Below, piece by piece: positions 44,333 through 55,603 of a DNA stretch of 64,000 bases. Every line of letters begins with the position of its first letter. Position 1 is the first letter of the stretch. Where the stretch lies: NCBI GenBank assembly GCA_006538405.1, contig BJKQ01000004.1, positions 2,480,001 through 2,544,000 of the forward strand, given 5' to 3'. The notes beneath the pieces are model-generated. The model searched no databases. It was not told the DNA's origin and saw nothing but the letters and a program-made list of their open reading frames with translations. Source of the DNA: Hansfordia pulvinata. Taxonomy: Eukaryota > Ascomycota > Sordariomycetes > Xylariales. A program made the translations under genes and the position numbers.

Positions 44333-45931
44333 ATGGTGGTGCTGGTCCTGGTGTTTGGATCGTGGGCGGATGAGCGAGTGCGTTCACGCGTCGAGGAAAG
44401 AAGCTTCCGGCGTGTGCCTTCTTCTTATCATTACCCATCATTAGGTATCATCATTCATTATATACAGTCCTCTTCCACTGGGCTCGTCTGCGGGAGTTGC
44501 CGGCGCCGTCGCCCTCGGTGTTGTTGTTGGTCGGTATCGGGGTCCCGGACAAGCCTGATGGCCCGTCTGCCAAGGGGAAAACAGACCGTGCGGCGGCCCT
44601 GGCGCGCGTCTGGATCTCGTCGTGAGCGCGGTTACGATCATCAATCTCCCCGCCAAGGTGCGCTGCCCCACCCGGGAGGTCGCCGACTACTCGCAGTAGG
44701 TGGGGACACTGCGCCGGTGTCTCGACATCCCGCGTCTCCTGACTTGACAGCGGTGACAGCTCGGGGAATCAACCCTTGCCGGGCCGGGCCAAGTGAGATA
44801 GCAAGGGTTGACAAGGGGGTGGCTGCGCATCCACCACCATCGTCAAGATCAAGTCGGTCCGGCGGCCTTAGGCGAGGGGTAAAGGCGCGGTAGCACTTCA
44901 CTACCTTTATGCCATCGGAATCGTGGGGCCGCCGACGCGGCTCGCAAATGGGTTTAGCCATCTCTCGCACTCGCGGCCGATAACGGGACCTTTTCAATCC
45001 GCGTTCGATCCGTGCGCCTCTCTCTTCTGGATGTGGGCGACCGCAGTCTTCAGTTCGGACATCCAATGGCCCCTCCGGTTGACACTGCTTGATTGGTGTA
45101 CCTGGAGACTTCCGCGAGCTATTTGGATACTTACTGAAGATACCGAAGATACATACATAAGGTAGGTACTTGTAGCGATGAGCCCAACCTTACCTAAGGT
45201 ACGCCCTGAAGTACAAGGGATGGCGCTCGATCGGAGCAAGCTGGGCATCTTGAGTATGTGCCTCTAAGGTGGCCCGGTGAATTAAGTAGGTACCTGGCAC
45301 GCCCCTTTGCTCGACTACCGGGGGAGGGGAGGTGAAAGCAGAGCAAAACGCCGGTCTTGGCAAGTCTCGGCAAGAATGCGGCATGGGAATAGCCTCACTT
45401 TGTGCGTGCGCCTGTGTCTTCCAACCCGGCACGCCCGCCCGCATGCCTGCCCCTTTGACCCGTAGCGACTGCACACAGTCAGTAACGTCGCGCGAGCCAG
45501 CCCTCCAAAAACGGGCTGAAGAGCAGACTCGTGTATTTAGCAGGCCTCTCCCCAAAGTGCACAATCTTGGGAAGAGCCGTGATCGCTCTACTTGCACGTG
45601 CCCTGTACGCCGCGCCCTGCTCACCAGGGCTCCCGCGGAACCCGGGGCTAATGGCAACGGGCGCTCAGGCTAGCCTGGTGGGCATGTTGAAGGGCAGCGA
45701 GTTGCTGCTCAGCTGAAGCAAAGGAGTGGATGGGCAGGGCGACCTTGTCGAGGCTGTGCTAGAGAACCCCACCTTTCAGCTCTCAAGATTGCCTGCCTCC
45801 TTGGGGGTTTTCTCTTTTCAAGAAGCCCTCACTCCGCCTTCTTCCGAGTCTTGCATCTGTCGTTTCTTTTGGTTCACGCATTCTTGGCCCATCCTGCCGC
45901 GCCGGTAGATAGGTAGGAAGCCATTTCAACC
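44333..45931. other. Intergenic region
   Basis: Upstream of the esterase and of the gene at 45932. A dense cluster of the dispersed motif (AAGGTAGGTAC .. TTACCTAAGGTACG) lies at about 45158-45204. No supported gene. Confidence 0.5.
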
Positions 45932-47649
45932 ATGGGAGCACCTTCGAAGCACCCCTACGACTCTCCGGCATATGCCCCGTCTGGGGCGACAGACGACGCT
46001 CCAAGGGCAGGGCCGTCGTCCCTCGGCGCCGCTGCTGGCGAGCCTCCTCCGCCGCCTTACTCGGAGCTCGATCAACAGCCTCAGCCCGAGGTCGAAGCCG
46101 AATTCCAAGAGGCGCTCCAGGAGACGACGCGCTGGATCCCCGCCCAGCCCAGCCACAGCCACGGCCGAAAATGGGCCGGCCTAGTTGTGCGTCATGACTT
46201 GCGCTGTCTATCATTCAGTCTTCTCCCCGTGACCGCACCCAAGAAGCCCGCAGTGATGCCGAGACAAAGCAACGAATGGGGCAAGAGAAAGAACCAAAAG
46301 CTGACCACCACCTGCGTGCGCGCTGCGCAATCCGCTTCTCCAGAAACCCGTCGTCGTGCCCCGCATCGACGTGGGCAGCCCCCTCCGGCTGCCGCTGCCC
46401 TTCATGCGGGCCTACAGCCCGGACCTCGCGGCCGCGGGCATCGGCGACGTGGACTTCCTGGCCTTCATCGACAACCTCGCCATCGCGCAGGCCGCGCCGG
46501 CGCCGATGAAGGTCCTCAAGCTGGCGAGCAACGGCATCGGCATGGTGTGAGTCCCTCCCTACCCCCTACTCTACCCCTTTATAGCAGAAAAAAGGAGCCC
46601 TTGAAGGCACCAGATCAGATCCAATCTGACCGAGCCACCGCTCCTTTCCCCCCCTTCTCCCAGGCCGTGGCACTGGGCCGGCCTGCTATCCATGGGCCTC
46701 GGCGTCGGCACCGACCTGGCCTCGGCCGGCGTCGTGGCCACACGCACGCGCCTGTTCATGGACAAGGTCAACCGGGACTTCTTCGCGCCCCGCGGCCTGA
46801 GGGCCAGCATCTGCAAGAGCCGCGAGCTCGACGCCAAGCTCGGCGGCGCCGCCGCCGCGTCGGACACGGCCCACGTTCTCGACGACGACTCGGCAGAGAC
46901 AACAACAACCCCGTCAGTGCCCTCTCCGCTCCTCCCCTGTTCTTAGCTTGCCACGGAAACCACGCTGACCTTGGGCCCGGAAACAACCCCACACGTCATC
47001 AAGCAGATTGCTCAGCCCCCTATCCCCAGACAGCCTGACGCTGCGGGACCGGCGCATGCGGGCCCTGGCCCCCCACACGGCCCCGCTGGTCACGGGGGCG
47101 GCCCTGCTGCCGCCGCCCACGGAGCCGCGCAACGTCATCGATAAGCTCACCGCGAGGCAGGTGGCCAAGGCGGTGGACAAGCGCGCGCGCAAGTCGGACG
47201 CGAAAGCGGCCAAGGCGCTGCCGCCGGCGGAGCGCCGGGCGCTGTGGGAGCGGAGGCAGAGGGAAGCCGAGGAGCGGAGGCGGGCGCGGCGTGAACAGAG
47301 GTGGGAGCAGCAGCAGCAGCAGGGCAAGAGACGACGACGGGGCTCAAGCTCGAGCTCCAGCTCCAGCTCGAGCAGCAGCAGCAGCAGCGACAGCAGCGAC
47401 GACGAGGAGAAGGCGTGGAAGATCGAGAGGGAGCTGAAGAACCTCGGCGAGGGCCGGGACCGCAAGGGCAGGGAGCTCAGGCCGAAACGGGCGGCGAAGG
47501 CGGAGCGCCGGCGCAGGAAGCTCGAGGAGGAGCTGGCCAAGAAGACGGGCAAGGCGGAGCGCAAGCACGCCAAGAGGCAGGCCAAGCACGCCGCCAGGGA
47601 CGACAAGAACGTCGGCAAGATGGAGTTCCTCGTCGTCGAGAACATCTAG
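45932..47649 (+). CDS. Unrecognised fungal protein with hydrophobic core and basic, serine-rich tail
   Basis: Four exons fit in phase: 45932-46186, 46344-46546, 46664-46912 and 47034-47649; product 440 residues. The N-terminal 80 residues are Pro/Ser-rich with a PPPPYSEL motif. The middle part (exons 2-3) looks conserved: KPVVVPRIDVGSPLRLPLPF, then AYSPDLAAAGIGDVDFLAFID, and VPWHWAGLLSMGLGVGT, which holds a short amphipathic or membrane-like stretch. I have the impression of a widespread ascomycete family of unknown function, but I cannot name it. The C-terminal 200 residues are Arg/Lys/Glu-rich and coiled-coil-like, interrupted by five Gln and a run of about fifteen Ser, and end KMEFLVVENI. 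The donor of exon 3 (GTCAGT) and the acceptor at 47033 were chosen because they alone keep phase. No function is proposed. Confidence 0.65.
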
Positions 47650-50600
47650 CGAAAGACCTTGTGATATGCAGTTAGTCAAGGCGACGGGCGGGCATTTACG
47701 CTGCCGTGACCCCCATCTCTCGAGGCGCGAGACCCATAGTGGCATATTCGTAAGCTGGACTGGTGAAAACATCCGCATGATCGAAGCTTCTGTCCGCGAA
47801 AACGTCCGGGCTTCTGCTAATGCCATAGCCTCGATACCTGGTGCCATACGGCGATATAAGTGGAGGTAGACTTCAGCGCGTGAGCACTGTTGATTGGGAC
47901 ACGAAGGTAAGGTGAAGACAAGTATTCAGACAGCTATACTTGGTCTAGACGTGCATCCTCCTAGACTCCACAGTGGTTTTTGAGCCCCTTGTAACCATAT
48001 GCTCTCCATCCATATACTTGTGCCTTGACTGCAGTGAGGGTTCCAACCGCTCAGTAGCCAGGCCCATGCCGAACTGGTCGATCGGCAGAGGCCGGGAGAT
48101 TAGACACGGCAAGGCAGACAGGCAGGCAGATAGGATCGGAGCATATACGTTAGCTGGAGAAAGCAAGGTTGAATCTGCCGCACGTCGGCGGTGTCGCTAA
48201 TAACCGCAGCTGGGAATAAGATTACTCAGACTACATAACTCAATAGCCTCCATGAAGGGTGCTCGTACGGATTCAGAGGATCCAGGGGCACTCAGATCCG
48301 CCTCCTTGTCAAATGCGGGCTGTCACCTTGCTGGCGCGGCAACTTATTCCGTAGTTCCTGTCTACTCGGCCCGTCGCTTAACATTGGAGGTTGAGGACAG
48401 ACAGGGGACCGCGGCGCATCCACCTTTTAGTCTGGGACCACCCGTCCTGGTGACTGTGGCTTCCGTCTCCGTATTCCCCCGACTTCTGCAGGGCTGATGC
48501 CAAGCCTGCGGGCTCAAGATGGCACAAAATGGAGCTCCGACGCTGCGACTGTCATATCGCCAAGCAGGGAAATGGGTGCTGGCACGTCAACGAAAGCGGC
48601 TCTTGCCCCAAGATATATCCAATCCAGGTCGAGCGAGAAGCCAGCCGCCCTCCCACCTCGGGCAGCAAGGCCCTCCCTTGTCGAGTCGGAGACGCGCCAC
48701 CTCGTGTGACAGATGCGGTCATGACCTGGGTCCATGAAGACGCCGCCCTCGGCCGCAAAAACCGTCGTTCTGGTGTTCTGTCGCGGGCCGGTGGATAGGT
48801 CGGAGGCGGGCAGTCCGCCAGTTGGAGTGGTCGTAATTTTCCAGGAGATATTTTGCTCCCGCCAGAGAGGTCTTAGCGGAGATGATGACAAAAACAAGCG
48901 CAGCGAGATGGGGGCTGTGCAAGAGAAGGAGGGGCAAGGGGGTTTGACACGATACGGGGGCCCGCCACACGCAATGCTCTACTTTGGTCTGGCGCCGCTC
49001 GCCTGGACGATGTGCTCGCTGGCTGTCTTGCAGTCTTTGGGGTTGAATGGCGTCGGGATAATCGCTGCGGTTGTTGTCGTTGTTGTTGTTGGGCGATAGG
49101 TACGAGCTCTTGGTCTGGCGCGAGTGGGAGAGGTCGGGTTGCTCCAGAAGCTACGAGGAAGGAGACAGCGATGTCGGGAGCAATTGCCATTTTCTCACCC
49201 TCTCAGGTAGGTATCCAGGTACTCTGATGCAGCTTCCATCAATGCCTCACGCTGCTTATTCGGGTCAGGGGCTTCAGTGTTACGAGGATTCCAGCCCGAG
49301 GAAGGCAACGGTCCGTCGAGAACAACGCACGATTGTCCTGTGATGCCGGCACGGCACCGATTTCCCGTGTCGGAGCGAGCGACGGCAGCATTGACTTTGG
49401 CGCTATCGCGGAGGCTCGCCTATGACGGCACAACGGCCTCCAGGAACGGCAAAGTCGGTGCACCGCCAGAGGCCCACAGAGCAATGCTAAGCTTTTCCTA
49501 GCGGCTCCGCTCGCTCGGGGGAATAAAAGCGGGAAAGCATCAGGGGGCCACGAGGGCTGGGGGCCGACCATGAGATGGGACCCATGGGATGGATGAATGT
49601 CATGCCAGCCCAGCCAGTCGCCCAGTCAGTCCCGCGTCTGCCGGAGCGCCAACGTGTGCGTAGGTACCTACGAGTACCGTTCGTACACCCATTGCCGGTG
49701 TGTCTGAAGATGAGAAGAGCCTTGGAAGGCAATCATGAATGGAGTTCCCGTTGCTCTGATCCCTAAGTTAGTCCACCTCAAACCGTCGGAAAAGATGGGG
49801 GCGGCTGTGCTTCAACTTGCTCCATGACGGGGAGATGAGGTACATCGTGTAAGCCTGGGGTCAACATCACCTAATAAAACCGCCAGGCTGGGATGCGTTA
49901 CGACGATACTACTGACGGGACCTGTGTCGTGGTTCCCATGGTTTCGGGTAAATCCACTGCACCGTACAGGAACATCAAAATGTCGGTGGTGAGGGATTGG
50001 AGTGGTGGAAGGCGCGACCGCCAAAGAAGGCAGAACCTAAGGTACCGTATGGGCCGGATGGGGCCGAGCCGACCGTCAGAACTCTCTCTTCCACACCAAC
50101 TCCAAGTGTTCACCACCATGAATCCCAGCTATCCGCCCATTGACCTCTTCCCCCCTATCTGTATTCTCCCGTCTCCGACTCGTATCTGTTTCAAGCCCGC
50201 CTGACAGGACCAAGGTGATTCCCTCATTGCCTGAACTGGACACCAGCCCGCCCGACTCGCAGTCAGCCACCACTGCATTCCAGACTTCCAACCATGGCGG
50301 GTGGGGAGCCAGAGAGATCGGCAACACACCCACGGACGGGTGTTGATACGAGTAGTGTGCCGACCAAAGGGGGGGGGGGGGCCACTGGCTCGCAAGCGCG
50401 GCTTCGAGAAGACCCTTGTCCAGACCGGATCGCGGTGGGCGTTTGATAGCCCGGCTGCGCCACGATGGAGATGGACCTGACGGGCCACTTGCGCGTCTTC
50501 CCCACCCGGGCCAACCGGCGCCCTGGGAAACTCGAGAATGCCCGGCTTTTGCTAGTGTTGTATGCAAGGACTACGCAAGCTCTCTTGCGTGGTATTCACG

Positions 50601-50781
50601 CAAGCCTCGGTCAAATACCGCCCAGTCGCCCACCTGCTCAGGTATCTCAGCTGGCTTGAGGAAGTTTCTGCTGTATGTCCGCGACGCTTGATTTTTATGT
50701 TCTGACTCGGGAGACATCGTCCAGTCTTTCCTTCGTCGTCGAGCCTTGTAACACATTCGTTAACCGTCAGGACTTGTCACC
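47650..50781. other. 3.1-kb region without a supported gene
   Basis: The longest gap of the window. Open frames up to 163 codons overlap on both strands and show no family motif. A CCTAAGGTACC element lies at about 50037-50047 and a G run of ten at about 50370-50379. The last 100 bases include the GH72 leader. A fast-evolving or multi-exon gene could be missed here. Confidence 0.45.
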
Positions 50782-52513
50782 ATGAAGGCGTCATCGACGT
50801 TTGCCTCCCTATCGCTGGGAGCTGCCGCTCTGCTCCAAGGCGCCGTTGCACAGAGCTGGAAAACCATCCCTTCAATCGAGGCCCACGGCCAGCACTTTTT
50901 CTACTCGAACAATGGTTCACAATAGTAAGTCCTTTTCCTAGTCGTAGAGCCTGATCTTCGGCTCGACGCTACTGACACTGATACAACACAGCTTCCTGAA
51001 GGGCGTTGCCTACCAGCAAGACTACGACCCCAATGGCAAGGCCACGAGCAAGCACTACACCGATCCGCTGGCCGATGGCGCCTCGTGTGCCCGTGACATC
51101 CCTTACATGAAGCAGATCTTCACAAACGTGATCCGCGTCTATGCCGTCGACCCCACGGTAGACCACGATGACTGCATGGAGCAGCTGGCCTCGAATGATA
51201 TTTACGTCCTCGCGGATCTGAGCGAGATATCCACGTCCATCGACAGCAACGACCCGTCCTGGGACGTCTCACGCTACGCCCGCTACACGTCCGTCATCGA
51301 CGCCTTTGCCAAGTACAGCAACGTCATCGGCTTCTTCGCAGGCAACGAGGTGGTCAGCGCCAACAACCAGACGTCGGCTGCCGCGTTCGTCAAGGCTGCC
51401 GTTCGCGACTGCAAGGGCTACATCAAGGAAAGAGGCTATCGCTCCTCGCTAGGCGTCGGGTACGCCACCGCCGACGTGAGCACTCGCGACAACCTCGCCG
51501 ACTACTTCGCCTGCCAACCCGGCGACGAGGGCAACGCCACCTCGATCGACTTTTGGGGTTACAACGTCTACTCGTGGTGTGGTGACAGCAGCTACACCGA
51601 CTCGGGCTACGACGAGCGCGACAAGTTCTTCAGCGACTATCCCGTGCCCGTCTTCTTCGCCGAGTACGGCTGCATCGAAGGGATCGACGGCGGTGCGACG
51701 CACCGCCCATTTACAGAAGTCCCCGTGCTCTTCGGCCGCATGTCCTCCGTCTTCTCCGGAGGCATTGTCTACTCGTGGTTCATGGGCGCCAACGACTACG
51801 GGCTTGTCGACATCGAGAACAACAGCGTGAAGCCCTACCCGGACTTCACCTCCCTGAAGAACCAGCTCAAGACCGTCTCACCCACCTCGACCGCCCTCAG
51901 CTCCTATTCGGCCACCAATTCTGCCCCCGCTTGCCCTACCGTCGATTCCAAATGGGCTGCCAAATCCAGCCCCTTGCCTCCCTCTGTCAACCCTCAGCTC
52001 TGCTCCTGCGAGGCCGCAGCCCTCGAGTGCACTATCACGGACGACGACGAGTCCGACTATGGCGACGTCTTTGGTTACATCTGCGGCGAGAAGGAAGAGT
52101 ACTGTGCCGCCGTCGCCAACAACGCCACGACCGGAAACTACGGCGCCATCAGCGGCTGCTCTCCCAAGGTCCAGTTGGCGTTCGTCGCCAACCAGCTGTA
52201 CCTCGACAAGGGTAAGCAGGCAAGTGCTTGCGATTTCAGCGGGAAAGCCTCGGTCCAGACGCCCACGACCTCATCGGGCTGCGACAGCCTGCTGTCTGCT
52301 GCGGGCACCGCGGGTACCGGTACTGTGCCCACCCCGACGGGCCAGCAGGGCACCGCCATCGACGGCGCGAGTGGCAGCGGTAGCTCGTCGTCGTCTGGTG
52401 CTGCGGTCGCCTCGTTCGGTGGTACGCCGGCCTTTTTTGAGTACGGCAAGGCCCTCTTCGCCGCTTACTCGATCGTCGCGCTCTTTTCGGGTGTTGCCAT
52501 GATTGCTCTATAA
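50782..52513 (+). CDS. GPI-anchored beta-1,3-glucanosyltransferase (GH72, Gel/Gas family with X8 domain)
   Basis: Cell-surface enzyme that cuts and re-joins beta-1,3-glucan chains, elongating wall glucan. Two exons, 50782-50924 and 50992-52513 (67-base intron with CTGAC branch); product 554 residues. A signal peptide covers residues 1-23 (SLGAAALLQGAVAQ). The GH72 catalytic domain runs to about residue 340 with the acid/base Glu167 in GNEVV and the nucleophile Glu272 in FAEYGC, plus the DFWGYNVYSWCG signature. A Cys-rich X8/CBM43 module follows (CSCEAAALECTI ... YICGEKEEYC). The end has a Ser/Gly-rich stretch and a hydrophobic C-terminal tail (SIVALFSGVAMIAL) preceded by small residues, as expected for GPI attachment. 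Start is unambiguous. No frame breaks. Confidence 0.95.
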
Positions 52514-52943
52514 GAAGATCTCAGTGTTGTAGATATCCTTGTCATAATTCATCTCCAATCTCCTTGTAACTTGAAACCATGTCTGTTGGGCCAGTGAAAG
52601 CGTGCGACAGCGCGATGGTGGATTATGGGGTCGGTGTCGCTGCCATACGGTGAGCGAATGGAGGGTTCTGCTTCTTATGGCCTTCTGAAGCTGCTCCACG
52701 GACATATCCCGTGGCTTTGTATGGGCAGATTCTAAAGTCAAACCTTCCGTGAGTTTCATTACCAATCTGTTATTTAATCAATCCTCATTGAATCAGTACT
52801 GGCTTGCCTTGTCAGAACAGGCAAGATCCGTCACTATGTCGGCTTGCTGTCGACACAAAACGCACTCTATTCCAAGACCACCAACGCCGCGAGACCTATA
52901 GCCCGAAGCACGCATACGAACCCCAACTCCTGTATCGACTGGC
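52514..52943. other. Convergent intergenic region (GH72 / GFA-domain gene)
   Basis: About 430 bases without a gene; it holds the facing 3' UTRs. Confidence 0.5.
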
Positions 52944-53450
52944 TCACGTCATGGTCATCCTCTGGACGGCACCAGGGAAGTCGGGCACCCACGGGATCTT
53001 GGAGCGGCAAAAGACCTCCACCTCGGGCCTGATGCGGTCAACAATGTCGTCGAGGTCGTCGAGGACGCCGATCTTGATGATGACCCTGCCCGGGAAGGCG
53101 GGGCCATCGCGCCACATGGTGGTGCCACAGTCGCCGCAGAAGTGGGAGACTATGGCCCGGCCCGAGCCCCCGGGCCTGGAGATGGTCTTGAGGCTGGCCT
53201 CACCGGCGTCGAGGCGAAAGTTGGGCGAGGGTACCAGTACCTCGACACCGAATACAGAGCCGCTTATCTTGCGGCAGTCTGTGCAGTGGCATACGGCCTG
53301 AATTGCTGTCAAATGGCTGTTTCCTTGATTACATGGGGGCAGAGAAACGTGAAGATCGTCATGCAGTTTGCTCTGGGGTCATACCTTGGACGCCGGCTCG
53401 CCCTCGTACGACACGCGGACGTTTCCGCAAAAGCAGGACCCTCCTGGCAT
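52944..53450 (-). CDS. GFA/CENP-V-like zinc-binding protein
   Basis: Member of the glutathione-dependent formaldehyde-activating (GFA)/CENP-V fold family; most fungal members have no proven substrate. Two exons, 53385-53450 and 52944-53297, with an 87-base intron; product 139 residues. The zinc ligands are all visible: Cys6 and Cys8 in GSCFCGNV, Cys25/Cys27/Cys30 in AVCHCTDCRK, and Cys76/Cys79 in HFCGDCGTT. The intron separates the first ligand pair from the rest. The acceptor CAATTCAG was picked because it alone gives phase and the family spacing. Convergent with the GH72 gene, so unlikely to be co-regulated with it. Confidence 0.9.
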
Positions 53451-54567
53451 GGTGTGAATGACGGTTTGGCTTCAACGGGGGGAGTGCTGGGAAGCTGCTT
53501 GTTTGAAGATGGTCTCACATTCTTGGCTCTCAAGCTCACTGTTTTTCCAGCAATGGCCTCTTACTTATACGGCAGTTCCCCGCCCTTCTAACTCATCTCG
53601 GAACCCGAGCCAGCCAATCCCCCCCCGTGCCAACGCCCGGACATTACCCGCCCGTCCTGAACGAAACGAGTGATCCCAGTGGCCCCCAACCTTGATCAAG
53701 CAAGAAGCCATGCGCCGAACACAGCTGAAAAGAAGAAGGACAAGCCACTCGCCCCCTGTGCGGAGACTCGATCGATTTCTGGCCCCATCCAAAGTCCGCA
53801 TGGCGAGGAAGCGCCTGCTGCAGAAAAGGCGGCAGCGGCCGTCGGGGCATTACTCGTACACGACTGGGACGGGCTGCAAGCCGTGCATGCGGGAGCCCCG
53901 TTCTGACGCATCGCGCGCGCAAGCCTGTCTGCGGCGTACCTAGCTATGGGAAGAAGCAACCAGTCGCAATTCAGACCAGACACCGACGGCGGCTATCGGG
54001 GCACGTCGGGGTCGGCGCGGCTCTTGTCAGATATGGCCCTACCCGTCTTGGCGGCGCGGGCCAAAACCCCATTCCCGGGCCCCCCCCCCCTCTGCCCCCC
54101 TTTTCCGAGCTGACCTGACTGACTGACGTGGAGGGGCAGACGCCACCACATCTGTCATGTATGGGCGATTGGAGGACTGCAAGTAGGCGGGGGCTCAGCG
54201 ACGATCGGCAAGTAGATAGGCTTCTGTCGCTTTGTGTGACGACAGCCCGTCCACGACCACTGCAATTGCTGCCACGACAAGGGAGGAAGAAGACAAGAAA
54301 CCACCAAGAAGAGAAAAGGCAGAAAGGAAAAGAGTGGAGGCAAGCAGCCCACGATGATTGCCGGCGACTGTCCCTGTCCTACGCAACTCGTCAGCCGCAC
54401 ACCGCGCAACCCGGTATGCGGCCTCGGTGGTCTTGTCCTACTCTACTTCCCTCTCGGACCTCCCCATTCTATCCACGCGGTCAAGGTGTGCGTTACCCGC
54501 CAACTCCAGCTTCTATCTGTCTCTCTCTCTGTCTCTTTCACTCTCCACTACTCCCCCCCCCCCCATC
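53451..54567. other. Intergenic region
   Basis: Between the GFA-type gene and the cupin gene. Contains two C/G-rich homopolymer runs (about 54081-54092 and 54551-54564). No supported coding sequence. Confidence 0.5.
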
Positions 54568-54930
54568 TCAGCACCCCTCCTGTGCCGCGGGTATGATGAC
54601 GATGAACATGAGGCACCCGGCCTCGCTGTAGAACGGCCCGTGCTCCATGCCAGGCTTGCGGTACGCGTAGCTGCCCTGCGCGAAGCTCAGGCCCCTCTTG
54701 GTGTCGGCCAGGTCGCCGCTGACGAGGAAGATCTCCTCGACGTAGTCGTGCGCGAAGCTCTGCGCCACGTTGGCCGTGCGCGGGGCCCAGCGCTGCAGGC
54801 ACGTCCTGCGCCCCGACGACCGGTCCTCGTTCAGCGTCGCCTGCTCGATGCCCGGCTCCAGCTCCGCCCACTCGCGCGCCTGGCCTGTGAGCGGGTGCGC
54901 GCTGTGGTGGTGGAACTCGAACTGCTCCAT
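54568..54930 (-). CDS. Small cupin-domain protein
   Basis: Single exon, 120 residues; a one-domain beta-barrel cupin of the type related to ChrR-like or dioxygenase cupins. No reaction can be assigned. The N-terminus MEQFEFHHHSAHPL is followed by WAELEPGIEQATLN. The first metal motif has His61 and Glu65 (HDYVEEIFLVSGDL), and the second has His97 in RKPGMEHGPF; the chain ends in a Cys-flanked hydrophobic strand (GCLMFIVIIPAAQEGC). A CA/CT/GT microsatellite lies about 20 bases upstream of the ATG, in the leader or promoter. The length is normal for this subfamily. Neighbouring genes give no pathway hint. Confidence 0.85.
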   Translation of the reverse strand: MEQFEFHHHSAHPLTGQAREWAELEPGIEQATLNEDRSSGRRTCLQRWAPRTANVAQSFAHDYVEEIFLVSGDLADTKRGLSFAQGSYAYRKPGMEHGPFYSEAGCLMFIVIIPAAQEGC

Positions 54931-54956
54931 CTTTCTCTTTCTGGCTCTTTCTCATA

Positions 54957-54970
54957 CACACATACACACA

Positions 54971-55004
<34 letters not shown>

Positions 55005-55005
55005 A
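54957..55005. repeat. Compound CA/CT/GT microsatellite
   Basis: A CA-rich stretch passes directly into about ten CT units and then about nine GT units. The CA and GT blocks are complementary, so the tract could fold on itself. It lies within 100 bases upstream of the cupin start codon. Confidence 0.9.
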
Positions 55006-55603
55006 GATTTGTGTTTATGTGCGTGTGTGAGAGGGTGAGAGAGCGCAAGGAGCGCTGTTGGTCTGGGTTGGCGGGGTCGTGGGCGGCTCGGCGGTAGAGG
55101 TTGTGTGTAAAATCGTTCGAAGATGCAACTCGGCCCTGGAGGAAGCGGGGTTTGTAGAGGGATTCAAGTCTGGATAGGGAAAGACAACATCTGCATTGCT
55201 CATTTATAATACCGCGTTCGGTCGATCACGACATTGAATGTGCAGCATGCGGGCTGAATAAGCCGGGGATTCGTTTCCCCGCCACGACACGCCACTACTC
55301 TGGGTCGCCGACGACGATCTCGAGGTAGGCTTGCTCGCTAGCTTGATCTTGGACAGACCATACGAGTACTCAGGCAGACTAGCACCAACAGCTATGGGAG
55401 CCGAAAGCGCTTTACTGTGCCAATGGCCGGAATGGTGCCTGGGGGGATGAGTTAAAACATGCCCGTAAGGTCTGATGGTTTTCCACGGTCTTTACGGCTA
55501 CGGCTCCAGGCTTTCAGAAACACATGCTCTGTCAAAACTGCCTGTTTGATGCGTCACGACAAGCCTCAATCTTTCCCTGACTGTCTTCACGAGGTTTTGG
55601 GTT
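55006..55603. other. Intergenic region (cupin promoter / Pth11-like 3' side)
   Basis: About 600 bases without a supported gene. A TACGAGTACTC element occurs at about 55360. Confidence 0.45.

Noticed and set aside
48514..48897. 127-codon minus-strand frame in the largest gene gap
   Set aside because: Start is plausible, but the sequence has no recognisable motif and other frames overlap it equally well.
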